From the NCBI GenBank assembly GCA_017553665.1, contig JAFZKM010000340.1:1-9519 (forward strand): a DNA stretch of 9,519 nt, in the 5' to 3' direction. The DNA comes from Lachnospiraceae bacterium (GTDB lineage Bacteria; Bacillota_A; Clostridia; Lachnospirales; Lachnospiraceae). Numbering within the stretch: position 1 is the first letter of the stretch; the number at the start of each line of letters is the position of its first letter. The notes under the pieces were generated by a model. It saw only the letters and a program-made list of their open reading frames with translations. It ran no database searches and had not been told where the DNA came from. Positions 1 to 5,511 of the stretch are shown here, piece by piece. The position numbers were made by a program, and so were the translations under genes.

Positions 1-908
1 TCGAAAGTTCCAGCGGCGTGTACAGCGGTATCGGCGCCACGATCAGCCAGGACATGACCACAAAGGCCATGACCATCGTAACGCATTTTACCAATTCTCC
101 CGCAAATAACGCGGGTCTCTGCTCGGGCGACCAGATCGTTGCGGTCGACGGCGAGAGCGTGATCGGCGAGGACTTAAGCGACGTTGTCACAAAGATAAAG
201 GGCCTTGAGGGCACTACGGTCAATATCACGGTATTGAGAGACGGACAGGAGATAACATTTACGGTCAAGAGAGCAAGGATCGAGGTTGAGTTTGTTTCCC
301 ATAAGATGCTTGATGACAAGATCGGCTATAGCCTCGTTTCCGAGTTTGAGGAGACCACCGCGGACCAGTTCAGCGCGGCGATCGCGGATCTGCAGAAGAA
401 GGGCATGAAGGGTCTGGTGGTAGACATCAGGAATAACCCCGGCGGCCTCTATAATATCGTCTGCGACATGCTCGACCGCATTCTGCCCAAGGGTTCGCTC
501 CTTGTTTACACCGAGGATAAATACGGACGCAAGGCTTATGAGTACGCCGAGACCACTGATACCGTAGACATTCCGATAGCAGTGATCGTTAACGGCAACT
601 CGGCCAGCGCTTCGGAGATCTTCTCGGGCGCGCTGCAGGATTACGGCAAGGCAGTCATTGTAGGCACCCAGAGTTTCGGAAAGGGTATTGTTCAGTCAGT
701 CATCCCGATCATGTATGACGGATCGGGTGTTAAGCTTACTTCGTCGAGATATTTTACTCCGAACGGCGTCTGCATCCACGGCACCGGCATTACGCCCGAT
801 GTGGTCGTAGAGCTTGAGGAAGGTCTCGAGAAGATCAATATAGAGCTGCGCGACCATGACAATCAGATCGACGCTGCCGTTGAAGAAGTAAAAAAACTGA
901 TGCGATAA
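1..908 (+). CDS. S41 family C-terminal processing peptidase (CtpA/Prc-like), 5' truncated by the window edge
   Basis: Serine protease that would cleave proteins near their C-termini, normally exported and membrane-anchored. The frame is open from base 3 to the stop at 906-908. The GTG at 18 is not the start: the open frame continues upstream and the N-terminal signal and first domain are missing. Counting from the codon at 18, residues about 1-85 form a PDZ domain with the YSGIGA loop, followed by the catalytic domain with RNNPGG (138-143). The active-site block is SASASE (195-200): Ser197 is the expected nucleophile and Lys222 in FGKG the general base. Their 25-residue spacing matches that known for E. 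coli Prc (S430/K455), and Asp208 matches the third conserved residue. GITPDVVVELEE near the end is typical of the family. The catalytic set is intact. The substrate is unknown. No clear terminator follows the stop. Confidence 0.93.
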   Translation, partial: ESSSGVYSGIGATISQDMTTKAMTIVTHFTNSPANNAGLCSGDQIVAVDGESVIGEDLSDVVTKIKGLEGTTVNITVLRDGQEITFTVKRARIEVEFVSHKMLDDKIGYSLVSEFEETTADQFSAAIADLQKKGMKGLVVDIRNNPGGLYNIVCDMLDRILPKGSLLVYTEDKYGRKAYEYAETTDTVDIPIAVIVNGNSASASEIFSGALQDYGKAVIVGTQSFGKGIVQSVIPIMYDGSGVKLTSSRYFTPNGVCIHGTGITPDVVVELEEGLEKINIELRDHDNQIDAAVEEVKKLMR

Positions 909-928
909 TAAAAAAATAAAACTTGGGC

Positions 929-957
929 TTGCCTTTATCAGGAGCATGTGTTAACAT
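929..957 (+). promoter_or_regulatory. Candidate promoter for the ACT protein-hom-lysC operon (weak)
   Basis: TTGCCT (929-934), a 17-base spacer and TAACAT (952-957) give 4 of 6 matches in each hexamer. A TG at 949-950 one base before the -10 makes an extended -10. An 8-base palindrome TGTTAACA (949-956) overlaps this -10. A second weak candidate lies downstream: TTGAGG (998-1003), 17 bases, GATAAA (1021-1026). The better-looking TTGACT at 963-968 has no -10 at proper spacing. The call rests on hexamer matching and position before the first gene of the operon only. Confidence 0.3.
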
Positions 958-1001
958 ACTCTTTGACTTGCGGACAAATGTGTTCCACAGACATACATTG
1001 A

Positions 1002-1046
1002 GGACGTCGATGTCAGGACTGATAAAGACAGGCCCTTTGAACGTCC
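1002..1046 (+). other. Possible leader hairpin before the ACT-domain gene
   Basis: GGACGT (1002-1007) is the reverse complement of ACGTCC (1041-1046), and inside it TGTC (1011-1014) can pair with GACA (1027-1030). An alternative inner pairing is CTG (1019-1021) with CAG (1029-1031). The structure is asymmetric and only moderately stable by eye, with no T-run after it, so it is not a terminator. It ends 14 bases before the strong AGGAGGAG ribosome binding site at 1061-1068. No known riboswitch core is recognisable. It may be chance. Confidence 0.25.
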
Positions 1047-1077
1047 GGAAGTAATAAAACAGGAGGAGACGTTACGG

Positions 1078-1521
1078 ATGGACAGCAGTGAACGCTATTA
1101 CCTGGTGCGCGAAAAAGCGGTGCCCGAGGTATTGCTGAAGGTTATCGAGGCGAAGAGACTGCTCGATTCGGAGAAGGTCATGACCGTGCAGGAGGCCACG
1201 GCGGTGGTCGACATCAGCAGGAGCTCGTTCTATAAGTACAAGGATGATATTTTCCCGTTCCATGAGAGCAACCGCGGCAAGACCATCAATATCATGATGC
1301 AGCTCGACGATGAGCCCGGACTGCTTTCGGAGGTGCTTGACTGCATCGCGAAGTGCCGTGCGAACATCCTTACGATACATCAGTCGATCCCGATCGGAGG
1401 CATTGCGGCGATCACCATCGGCATGGAGATCCTGCCGGACACCAAAGATGTTAACGATATACTGAGCGCGATCGGACGGAAGCGCGGAGTCAGCTCACTT
1501 AAGATACTCGGAAGAGAGTAG
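1078..1521 (+). CDS. ACT domain-containing protein, PheB/UPF0735 family
   Basis: A 147-residue protein of the usual length for the UPF0735 (PheB-like) family. Residues about 5-62 form a helical region with a helix-turn-helix look (VQEATAVVDISRSSFYKYKDDIFPF). Residues about 68-147 are an ACT domain, starting at TINIMMQLDDEPGLLSEVLDCIAK, with the DEPGLL ligand-loop motif intact. ACT domains bind amino acids; a role as an amino-acid sensor or regulator is inferred from the family and no reaction is known. AGGAGGAG at 1061-1068 lies 9 bases before the ATG, the best Shine-Dalgarno in the window. It is the first gene of a tight run (hom starts 14 bases after its stop), which suggests a link to threonine/methionine or lysine synthesis. 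In Bacillus the relative pheB sits by pheA, so the bound ligand cannot be read from the family alone. Confidence 0.88.
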   Translation: MDSSERYYLVREKAVPEVLLKVIEAKRLLDSEKVMTVQEATAVVDISRSSFYKYKDDIFPFHESNRGKTINIMMQLDDEPGLLSEVLDCIAKCRANILTIHQSIPIGGIAAITIGMEILPDTKDVNDILSAIGRKRGVSSLKILGRE

Positions 1522-1535
1522 GATTGGAGAACAGT

Positions 1536-2744
1536 ATGAAGGTTGCGATTTTAGGATACGGAACGGTAGGCTCGGGCGTTTATGAAGTCCTGAAGATGAA
1601 CGCCGACTACATTGCGCAGGGTGTCGGAGAGCACCTCGAGATAAAGTATGTCCTGGATCTGAGGGATTTCCCCGGACAGGATGTTGAGAAAGTACTTACG
1701 CATGATTTTAATGATATAATAAGCGACCCTGAGGTCAGAGTGATCGCCGAGGTTATGGGCGGTGAGCATCCCGCTTATGAATTCTCCAAGGCGGCGCTCG
1801 AAGCGGGCAAATCGGTCTGCACCTCGAACAAGGAACTCGTGTCAAAGCACGGAGCTGAGCTGCTTCGCATTGCGCGCGAGCACAAATGCAGTTATTTCTT
1901 TGAGGCGAGCGTAGGAGGCGGAATCCCGATCATCAGACCGCTGAACAACGCGCTGACCGCGGACGAGATCCTTGAGATCAGAGGTATTGTTAACGGCACC
2001 ACGAACTATATCCTGACTCGAATGCGCGATGTCGGGATGGATTTCGAAGAGGCACTCGCCGAGGCTCAGGCAAACGGCTACGCGGAGCGCAATCCCGCGG
2101 CCGATATCGAGGGACTTGACGCGGCCAGAAAGACCTCTATCCTTGCTTCTCTGGCAAACAGGACACAGATCGACTGTGAGGACATTTACACAGAGGGTAT
2201 TACGAAGATCACCGCGGCCGATATCGCTTACGCGAAGAAGCTTAAGGCCAATATAAAACTGCTCAGCCTTACCAAGCGCGAGGCGGGCAAAACCTACGCG
2301 ATGGTAGCTCCGGTCATGATCAGGAGCAACTCGCAGCTCTACTTTATCAACGGCGTGTTCAACGCGATCATGGTAAAGGGCAACGCTGTAGGAGACCTGA
2401 TGTTCTACGGAAGCGGAGCCGGCAAGCTCCCGACCGCGAGCGCTGTTGTGGCCGATATGATCCAGGCCGCCAAGCACAACGGAGTGACCGTTGACACTAT
2501 CTGGGACGAGAAGAAGCTCAAGCCCGAACCGAAGGACGCGATGCGCTTCAGATTCTTCATCCGTGTTCCCGCCGAGGAGGCAGATAAGGCCAATAAGGCG
2601 TTCGGCATCGGTGAAGTTGTCGACGCGGGCATTCCCGCCGAGTACGGCTTTGTAACGGACTACATCCGTGAGGCCGATTTTGAAGAACTTTCAAAGGATC
2701 TGCACGTTATCAACCGCATACGCTGCGATTTTAAGTATAAGTAA
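1536..2744 (+). CDS. hom: Homoserine dehydrogenase
   Basis: Reduces aspartate-4-semialdehyde to homoserine with NAD(P)H, the branch step toward threonine and methionine. I chose the ATG at 1536 (402 residues) because GGAG at 1526-1529 sits 6 bases upstream; an in-frame TTG at 1524 would add four residues but has a poorer site. Numbered from 1536: Rossmann motif GYGTVG (7-12), SNKE with Lys99, EASVGGGIPI (123-131), VNGTTNYIL (152-160), GYAERNPAADIEGLDAARK (181-199). Glu184, Asp195 and Lys199 keep the spacing of the catalytic residues of yeast homoserine dehydrogenase (E208, D219, K223). The C-terminal 65 or so residues keep an ACT-like beta-alpha-beta-beta-alpha-beta pattern but lack the usual DxPGVL ligand loop (FIRVPAEEADKANKAFG at 341-357 instead), so feedback binding may be lost or altered. 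lysC starts 12 bases downstream. Confidence 0.95.
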   Translation: MKVAILGYGTVGSGVYEVLKMNADYIAQGVGEHLEIKYVLDLRDFPGQDVEKVLTHDFNDIISDPEVRVIAEVMGGEHPAYEFSKAALEAGKSVCTSNKELVSKHGAELLRIAREHKCSYFFEASVGGGIPIIRPLNNALTADEILEIRGIVNGTTNYILTRMRDVGMDFEEALAEAQANGYAERNPAADIEGLDAARKTSILASLANRTQIDCEDIYTEGITKITAADIAYAKKLKANIKLLSLTKREAGKTYAMVAPVMIRSNSQLYFINGVFNAIMVKGNAVGDLMFYGSGAGKLPTASAVVADMIQAAKHNGVTVDTIWDEKKLKPEPKDAMRFRFFIRVPAEEADKANKAFGIGEVVDAGIPAEYGFVTDYIREADFEELSKDLHVINRIRCDFKYK

Positions 2745-2756
2745 GGAGAAAGAGAC

Positions 2757-3971
2757 ATGTTAGTAGTTAAAAAGTTTGGCGGAACTTCCGTCGGAAACAA
2801 GGAACGCATCTTTAACGTTGCCAAACGCTGTATCGAGGATTATCAGCAGGGCAACGACGTTGTCGTAGTCCTTTCCGCGATGGGCAAATCAACTGACGAG
2901 CTGATCGCGAAGGCGAAGGACATCAACCCGAACCCTCCCAAGAGAGAGCTCGACATGCTGGTGAGCGTCGGCGAGCAGATATCCGTTTCGCGGATGGCCA
3001 TGGCGATGGCACAGCTCGGCGTTCCCGCTGTATCTCTGAACGCGTTCCAGGTCGCGATGCATACGACCTCGGATTATACGAACGCGAGACTCAGAAGCAT
3101 TGATGTGGAGAGGATCAAGGCAGAGCTGGATTCGAGGAAGATCGTTCTGATCACGGGATTCCAGGGCGTTGACAAGTTTGACAATGTTACGACGCTCGGC
3201 CGCGGCGGTTCGGATACCACGGCAGTCGCGCTCGCGGCGGTACTCAAGGCAGACAAGTGCGAGATCTACACGGACGTTGACGGCGTATACACCGCGGATC
3301 CGAGGATCGTGCATGACGCGCAGAAGCTCGGCGAGATCACTTACGACGAGATGCTCGAGCTTGCGTCCTTAGGCGCGGGAGTTCTTCACAACCGCTCCGT
3401 TGAAATGGCGAAAAAATACGGCGTACAGCTCGTTGTACGTTCAAGTCTGAATACGAATGAAGGAACAATAGTAAAGGAGAATGCTAAAATGGAAAAAATG
3501 CTTGTCAGCGGTGTTGCCTGCGACAAAAATACCGCGCTTATCGCAGTTTGCGGTCTTCAGGACCAGCCCGGTGTCGCTTTCAAACTCTTCAATCACCTCG
3601 CTCATCACAATATCAATGTTGACGTTATCCTGCAGTCCATCGGACGCGACGGAACAAAGGATATCAGCTTTACAGTTTCCGCTGATAACGCCGATGAAGC
3701 GATCGAGGTTATGGAGCAGCACAGACAGACAAGCCTTATCTGCGACAGGATCGATGTAGACCGCAATGTCGCGAAGGTTTCCGTAGTAGGCGCGGGCATG
3801 GTTTCGAACGCCGGCGTTGCGGCGAAGATGTTCGAGGCTCTCTACGATGCAGGCATCAACATCAAGATGATCTCCACTTCCGAGATCAAGATCTCCGTAC
3901 TCATTGACGAGCAGTACACCGAGCAGGCTATGAACGCTATCCACGATATGTTCATCAATGCCGCGAAATAA
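2757..3971 (+). CDS. lysC: Aspartokinase, class II, alpha subunit (full-length form)
   Basis: Phosphorylates aspartate to 4-aspartyl phosphate, the first step to lysine, threonine and methionine. The 404 residues match the usual class-II length. The kinase domain occupies about residues 1-240: KKFGGTS (5-11), SVGEQIS (70-76), TTLGRGGSDTTA (145-156), YTDVDGVYTADPR (171-183). Two ACT domains follow at about 260-330 (LQDQPGVAFKLFNHL) and 338-404 (VGAGMVSNAGVAAKMFEAL, then NIKMISTSEIKISVLI), the regions where lysine and/or threonine bind in this family. AAGGAG at 2743-2748 lies 8 bases before the ATG and overlaps the hom stop, so translation is probably coupled. An internal in-frame ATG at 3489 with its own strong ribosome binding site should give a separate beta subunit (own entry). 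The kinase and both ACT domains look intact. Confidence 0.96.
   Translation: MLVVKKFGGTSVGNKERIFNVAKRCIEDYQQGNDVVVVLSAMGKSTDELIAKAKDINPNPPKRELDMLVSVGEQISVSRMAMAMAQLGVPAVSLNAFQVAMHTTSDYTNARLRSIDVERIKAELDSRKIVLITGFQGVDKFDNVTTLGRGGSDTTAVALAAVLKADKCEIYTDVDGVYTADPRIVHDAQKLGEITYDEMLELASLGAGVLHNRSVEMAKKYGVQLVVRSSLNTNEGTIVKENAKMEKMLVSGVACDKNTALIAVCGLQDQPGVAFKLFNHLAHHNINVDVILQSIGRDGTKDISFTVSADNADEAIEVMEQHRQTSLICDRIDVDRNVAKVSVVGAGMVSNAGVAAKMFEALYDAGINIKMISTSEIKISVLIDEQYTEQAMNAIHDMFINAAK
3489..3971 (+). CDS. lysC: Aspartokinase beta subunit from an internal start inside lysC
   Basis: Within lysC, codon 245 is an ATG (3489-3491) preceded by AAGGAG at 3474-3479 with 9 bases between. This is as good a ribosome binding site as those of the real gene starts here. 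Translation from it gives a 160-residue protein made of the two ACT domains only. In Bacillus subtilis the lysine-sensitive class-II aspartokinase is known to be an alpha2-beta2 enzyme whose beta subunit is made from an in-frame internal start and has a similar length. The position, in the linker just before the first ACT domain, fits exactly. The ATG at 3481 is out of frame and only one base from the AAGGAG, so it is not a good start. Use of the internal start is inferred from the sequence and the family precedent. Confidence 0.65.
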   Translation: MEKMLVSGVACDKNTALIAVCGLQDQPGVAFKLFNHLAHHNINVDVILQSIGRDGTKDISFTVSADNADEAIEVMEQHRQTSLICDRIDVDRNVAKVSVVGAGMVSNAGVAAKMFEALYDAGINIKMISTSEIKISVLIDEQYTEQAMNAIHDMFINAAK

Positions 3972-4004
3972 GCACATTTTCAGGGAAGGACCGGGTTTTC
4001 GGAT

Positions 4005-5192
4005 ATGATCTCCAAAAAGATGGAAAGCCTTGTAAAGAACAGCTCCGCGATCCGCGCGATGTTCGAGGAAGGCAAGAAAATGGCCGCAGTTTACGGCAAA
4101 GAGAACGTTTATGATTTCAGCCTCGGCAATCCGAGCGTTGAGCCTCCGAAAGAGGTTTCTGAGGCTTTAAAGAGCATCCCGGATTCATACGGCGCGAACT
4201 ATACACACGGCTATATGTCGAACGCCGGCTACGAGGAGGTGCGCTCCGCGATCGCGAAGAGCATCAATTCCCGTTTCGGCACCGCGTTTACCGAGGGCAA
4301 TATCATCATGACGGTCGGCGCCGCGGGCGGTATGAACGTCATCATGAAGACTCTGCTGAACGCGGGAGATGAGGTCATCACCTTTGCGCCCTTCTTCGGT
4401 GAATACAGGAATTATGTGAGCAATTTCGACGGAAAGCTGATCGAGATCTCTCCCGATACATCTTCCTTCCAGCCCAAACTCGACGAGTTCGAGGCAAGGA
4501 TCACGGCTCTGACGAGGATCGTTATCATCAATTCCCCGAACAACCCTACGGGCGTTGTTTATTCGAAAGCTACACTTGAGAAGATCGCGGCGATCCTTGA
4601 GAAGAAGCAGAAGGAATTCGGAGCTCCCATCTATATTCTCTCGGACGAGCCTTACAGAGAGCTCGCGTTTGACGGCGTGGAGGTTCCCTACATCCCTACG
4701 ATCTACCGCAATACGATCGTAGGCTACAGCTTCAGCAAGTCGCTTTCGCTCCCCGGTGACCGTATCGGATATCTCGTGATCCCTTCCGAGATCGATGATT
4801 ATGAGGATATCTTCGCGGCAGCAGGCGTTGCGACGAGGATACTGGGCTTTGTAAATGCTCCTTCGGTTGCTCAGCTCGTGGTTTCGAAGTGCCTTGAAGC
4901 ATCCGTAGATATCGGAATCTACAACCGAAACAGAGAGCTTCTGTATTCGAAGCTCAGCGAGTACGGCTACGAGTGCATCAAGCCGGAGGGCGCGTTCTAT
5001 CTGTTCGTAAAGGCTCTCGAGCCCGATGATAAAGCGTTTGTCGCGAAGGCAAAGGAGCACAGGCTGCTCATCGTGCCCGGCTCGACTTTCGGCTGCGCAG
5101 GCTACGTACGCATTGCCTACTGCGTGGATTACGCGATGATCGAAAGATCGCTGCCCGCGTTCAAGGCGCTTGCGGAAGACTACGGTAAATAA
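4005..5192 (+). CDS. Class I/II PLP-dependent aminotransferase, probably aspartate aminotransferase-like
   Basis: A 395-residue fold-type I aminotransferase: SLGNPSVEPPKEV near the N-terminus, GAAGGMNVIMKTLLNAGDEV (105-124) for phosphate binding, SPNNPTG (177-183) with the conserved Asn180, SDEPY (213-217) with Asp214 for the PLP nitrogen, SFSKS with the Schiff-base Lys245, GDRIGY with Arg253, and VRIAY with Arg369 for the substrate carboxylate. All key residues are present. Its place 33 bases after lysC suggests a role in the aspartate family, e.g. making aspartate from oxaloacetate; a lysine-branch or broader specificity cannot be excluded. The ATG at 4005 is the only start available between the upstream stop and 4020. 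The nearest Shine-Dalgarno, AAGGA at 3986-3990, is 14 bases away, longer than for its neighbours. A small CCG/CGG hairpin (3991-4002) between them could shorten this distance. Confidence 0.9.
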   Translation: MISKKMESLVKNSSAIRAMFEEGKKMAAVYGKENVYDFSLGNPSVEPPKEVSEALKSIPDSYGANYTHGYMSNAGYEEVRSAIAKSINSRFGTAFTEGNIIMTVGAAGGMNVIMKTLLNAGDEVITFAPFFGEYRNYVSNFDGKLIEISPDTSSFQPKLDEFEARITALTRIVIINSPNNPTGVVYSKATLEKIAAILEKKQKEFGAPIYILSDEPYRELAFDGVEVPYIPTIYRNTIVGYSFSKSLSLPGDRIGYLVIPSEIDDYEDIFAAAGVATRILGFVNAPSVAQLVVSKCLEASVDIGIYNRNRELLYSKLSEYGYECIKPEGAFYLFVKALEPDDKAFVAKAKEHRLLIVPGSTFGCAGYVRIAYCVDYAMIERSLPAFKALAEDYGK

Positions 5193-5209
5193 TTATTCAT
5201 TTGCATATG

Positions 5210-5237
5210 AGGGCTGTCTCTTTGAGGCGGCCCTTTA
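5210..5237 (+). terminator. Intrinsic terminator closing the hom-lysC-aminotransferase operon
   Basis: AGGGC (5210-5214) pairs with GCCCT (5230-5234). The stem continues through a T-G wobble and GTC/GGC (5216-5218 with 5226-5228) around a 7-base loop (5219-5225). The T-run after the stem is short (TTT, 5234-5236), then A-rich. It lies 18 bases after the aminotransferase stop and before the next promoter, which supports the call; the weak T-tract lowers confidence and may allow some read-through. Confidence 0.6.
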
Positions 5238-5300
5238 AAAATATACAAAGGTGTACAAAAACGGGCAGATTGAAAAATTAATATTTATGCGAAAATATAC

Positions 5301-5328
5301 TTGAAATATGCAGATAATAGTGTATAAT
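5301..5328 (+). promoter_or_regulatory. Sigma-A-type promoter of the arg operon
   Basis: TTGAAA (5301-5306), 16 bases, then a perfect TATAAT (5323-5328). It lies in an AT-rich stretch (about 5235-5350) between the terminator of the previous operon and argC. The expected transcription start is around 5334-5337, which leaves a leader of about 175 bases before the argC ATG. It is the strongest promoter match in the window. Confidence 0.75.
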
Positions 5329-5336
5329 AATGCATA
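5319..5336 (+). promoter_or_regulatory. ArgR/AhrC operator (ARG box) over the -10 of the arg promoter
   Basis: AGTGTATAATAATGCATA matches 13 of the 14 specified positions of the general ARG box TNTGNATWWWWATNCANA; only position 1 differs. It covers the TATAAT and the likely start site, so a bound arginine repressor would block RNA polymerase. Two weaker look-alikes lie upstream at 5297-5314 (right half perfect, left half poor) and 5276-5293 (11 of 14), starting 22 and 43 bases before it. Upstream of argCJBD this is the expected place. The repressor gene is not in the window. Confidence 0.65.
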
Positions 5337-5418
5337 TTATATAAAATGACAAGTTTGCCCCTGCCATCATAGGTGGCGGGAGCAAACTTGCACGGTGCAG
5401 GGAAAGCCTGGACCGTGA

Positions 5419-5463
5419 GGCTGCGAAGCAGCCATTTTATAACGAGCAAATTGCGAAGCAATT
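5419..5463 (+). repeat. Two minihairpins with the same GCGAAGC core
   Basis: GGCTGCGAAGCAGCC (5419-5433) and AATTGCGAAGCAATT (5449-5463) are both perfect 15-base hairpins built on GCGAAGC, with 6-bp stems and a GAA loop, and their starts are 30 bases apart. The arms differ (GGCT versus AATT), so the core loop is shared while the stems are not simple copies. GCGAAGC is a DNA sequence known to fold into an unusually stable short hairpin. Another GCGAAGC occurs at 6444-6450 just after argC, without matching arms. Confidence 0.6.
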
Positions 5464-5487
5464 CGCGAGTTTGACTCGCGAATTTTT
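5460..5487 (+). terminator. Intrinsic terminator in the argC leader
   Basis: AATTCGCGAGT (5460-5470) and ACTCGCGAATT (5474-5484) are perfect reverse complements around a 3-base loop, followed by a TTTTT run (5483-5487) and further AT-rich sequence. The T-run is only on the + strand side, so it acts on transcripts heading for argC. It ends 24 bases before the argC ATG, with no promoter visible in between. It must therefore be read through, or regulated, for the arg operon to be expressed from the promoter at 5301-5328. Its 5' arm shares 5460-5463 (and up to 5466 in an extended form) with the upstream hairpin at 5446-5466. Confidence 0.7.
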
Positions 5488-5511
5488 ATATTCATATACA
5501 GAGGACATGGC

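Larger units (their letters stand above)
5336..5487 (+). ncRNA. Highly structured argC leader or small RNA with terminator (unassigned family)
   Basis: An outer stem pairs 5340-5347 with 5434-5441 (8 bp, perfect: ATAAAAT core). It encloses three nearly abutting hairpins. H1 (5350-5390): CAAGTTTGC + CCC + GCCA pair with TGGC + GGG + GCAAACTTG, one bulged base each side, 7-base loop. H2 (5391-5417): CACGGT and CAGG pair with CCTG and ACCGTG around GAAAG. H3 (5419-5433): GGCTGC-GAA-GCAGCC. Then come H4 (AATTGC-GAA-GCAATT, 5449-5463) and the terminator stem H5 (5460-5484), which share 5460-5463. The predicted promoter start falls at the 5' edge of the outer stem, which favours an RNA that begins there. 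I do not recognise a known riboswitch. Alternatives are an attenuator leader, a separate RNA of about 150 nt, or a palindromic repeat element. The structure is read directly from the sequence; the function is not known. Confidence 0.45.

Noticed and set aside
909..1077. Lysine riboswitch or T-box before hom/lysC
   Set aside because: The gap is too short for a lysine riboswitch, and no conserved core, T-box sequence or terminator was found.
1524..1535. TTG at 1524 as the hom start
   Set aside because: The ATG four codons later has a GGAG at 6 bases and begins directly with the Rossmann strand; the TTG would need a poorer ribosome site inside the previous gene's end.
5270..5301. Second arg promoter, TTGAAA (5270-5275) with TATACT (5296-5301)
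   Set aside because: The spacer is 20 bases, too long, and the downstream promoter at 5301-5328 is much better.
5346..5372. Eight-codon ORF (MTSLPLPS) in the argC leader as an attenuation peptide
   Set aside because: It has no arginine codons and no Shine-Dalgarno, and it lies inside the paired part of the first hairpin.
5340..5441. Cloverleaf-like shape as a tRNA gene
   Set aside because: Arm lengths are wrong (16-bp first arm), there is no T-loop sequence, no 7-bp acceptor stem with 3' end, and it is too long for a normal tRNA.
5336..5487. T-box leader, suggested by AGGTGGCGGG near 5371-5380
   Set aside because: Only GGTGG is shared with the T-box sequence. It sits in a hairpin arm far from the terminator, and no specifier loop or antiterminator of T-box type could be built.
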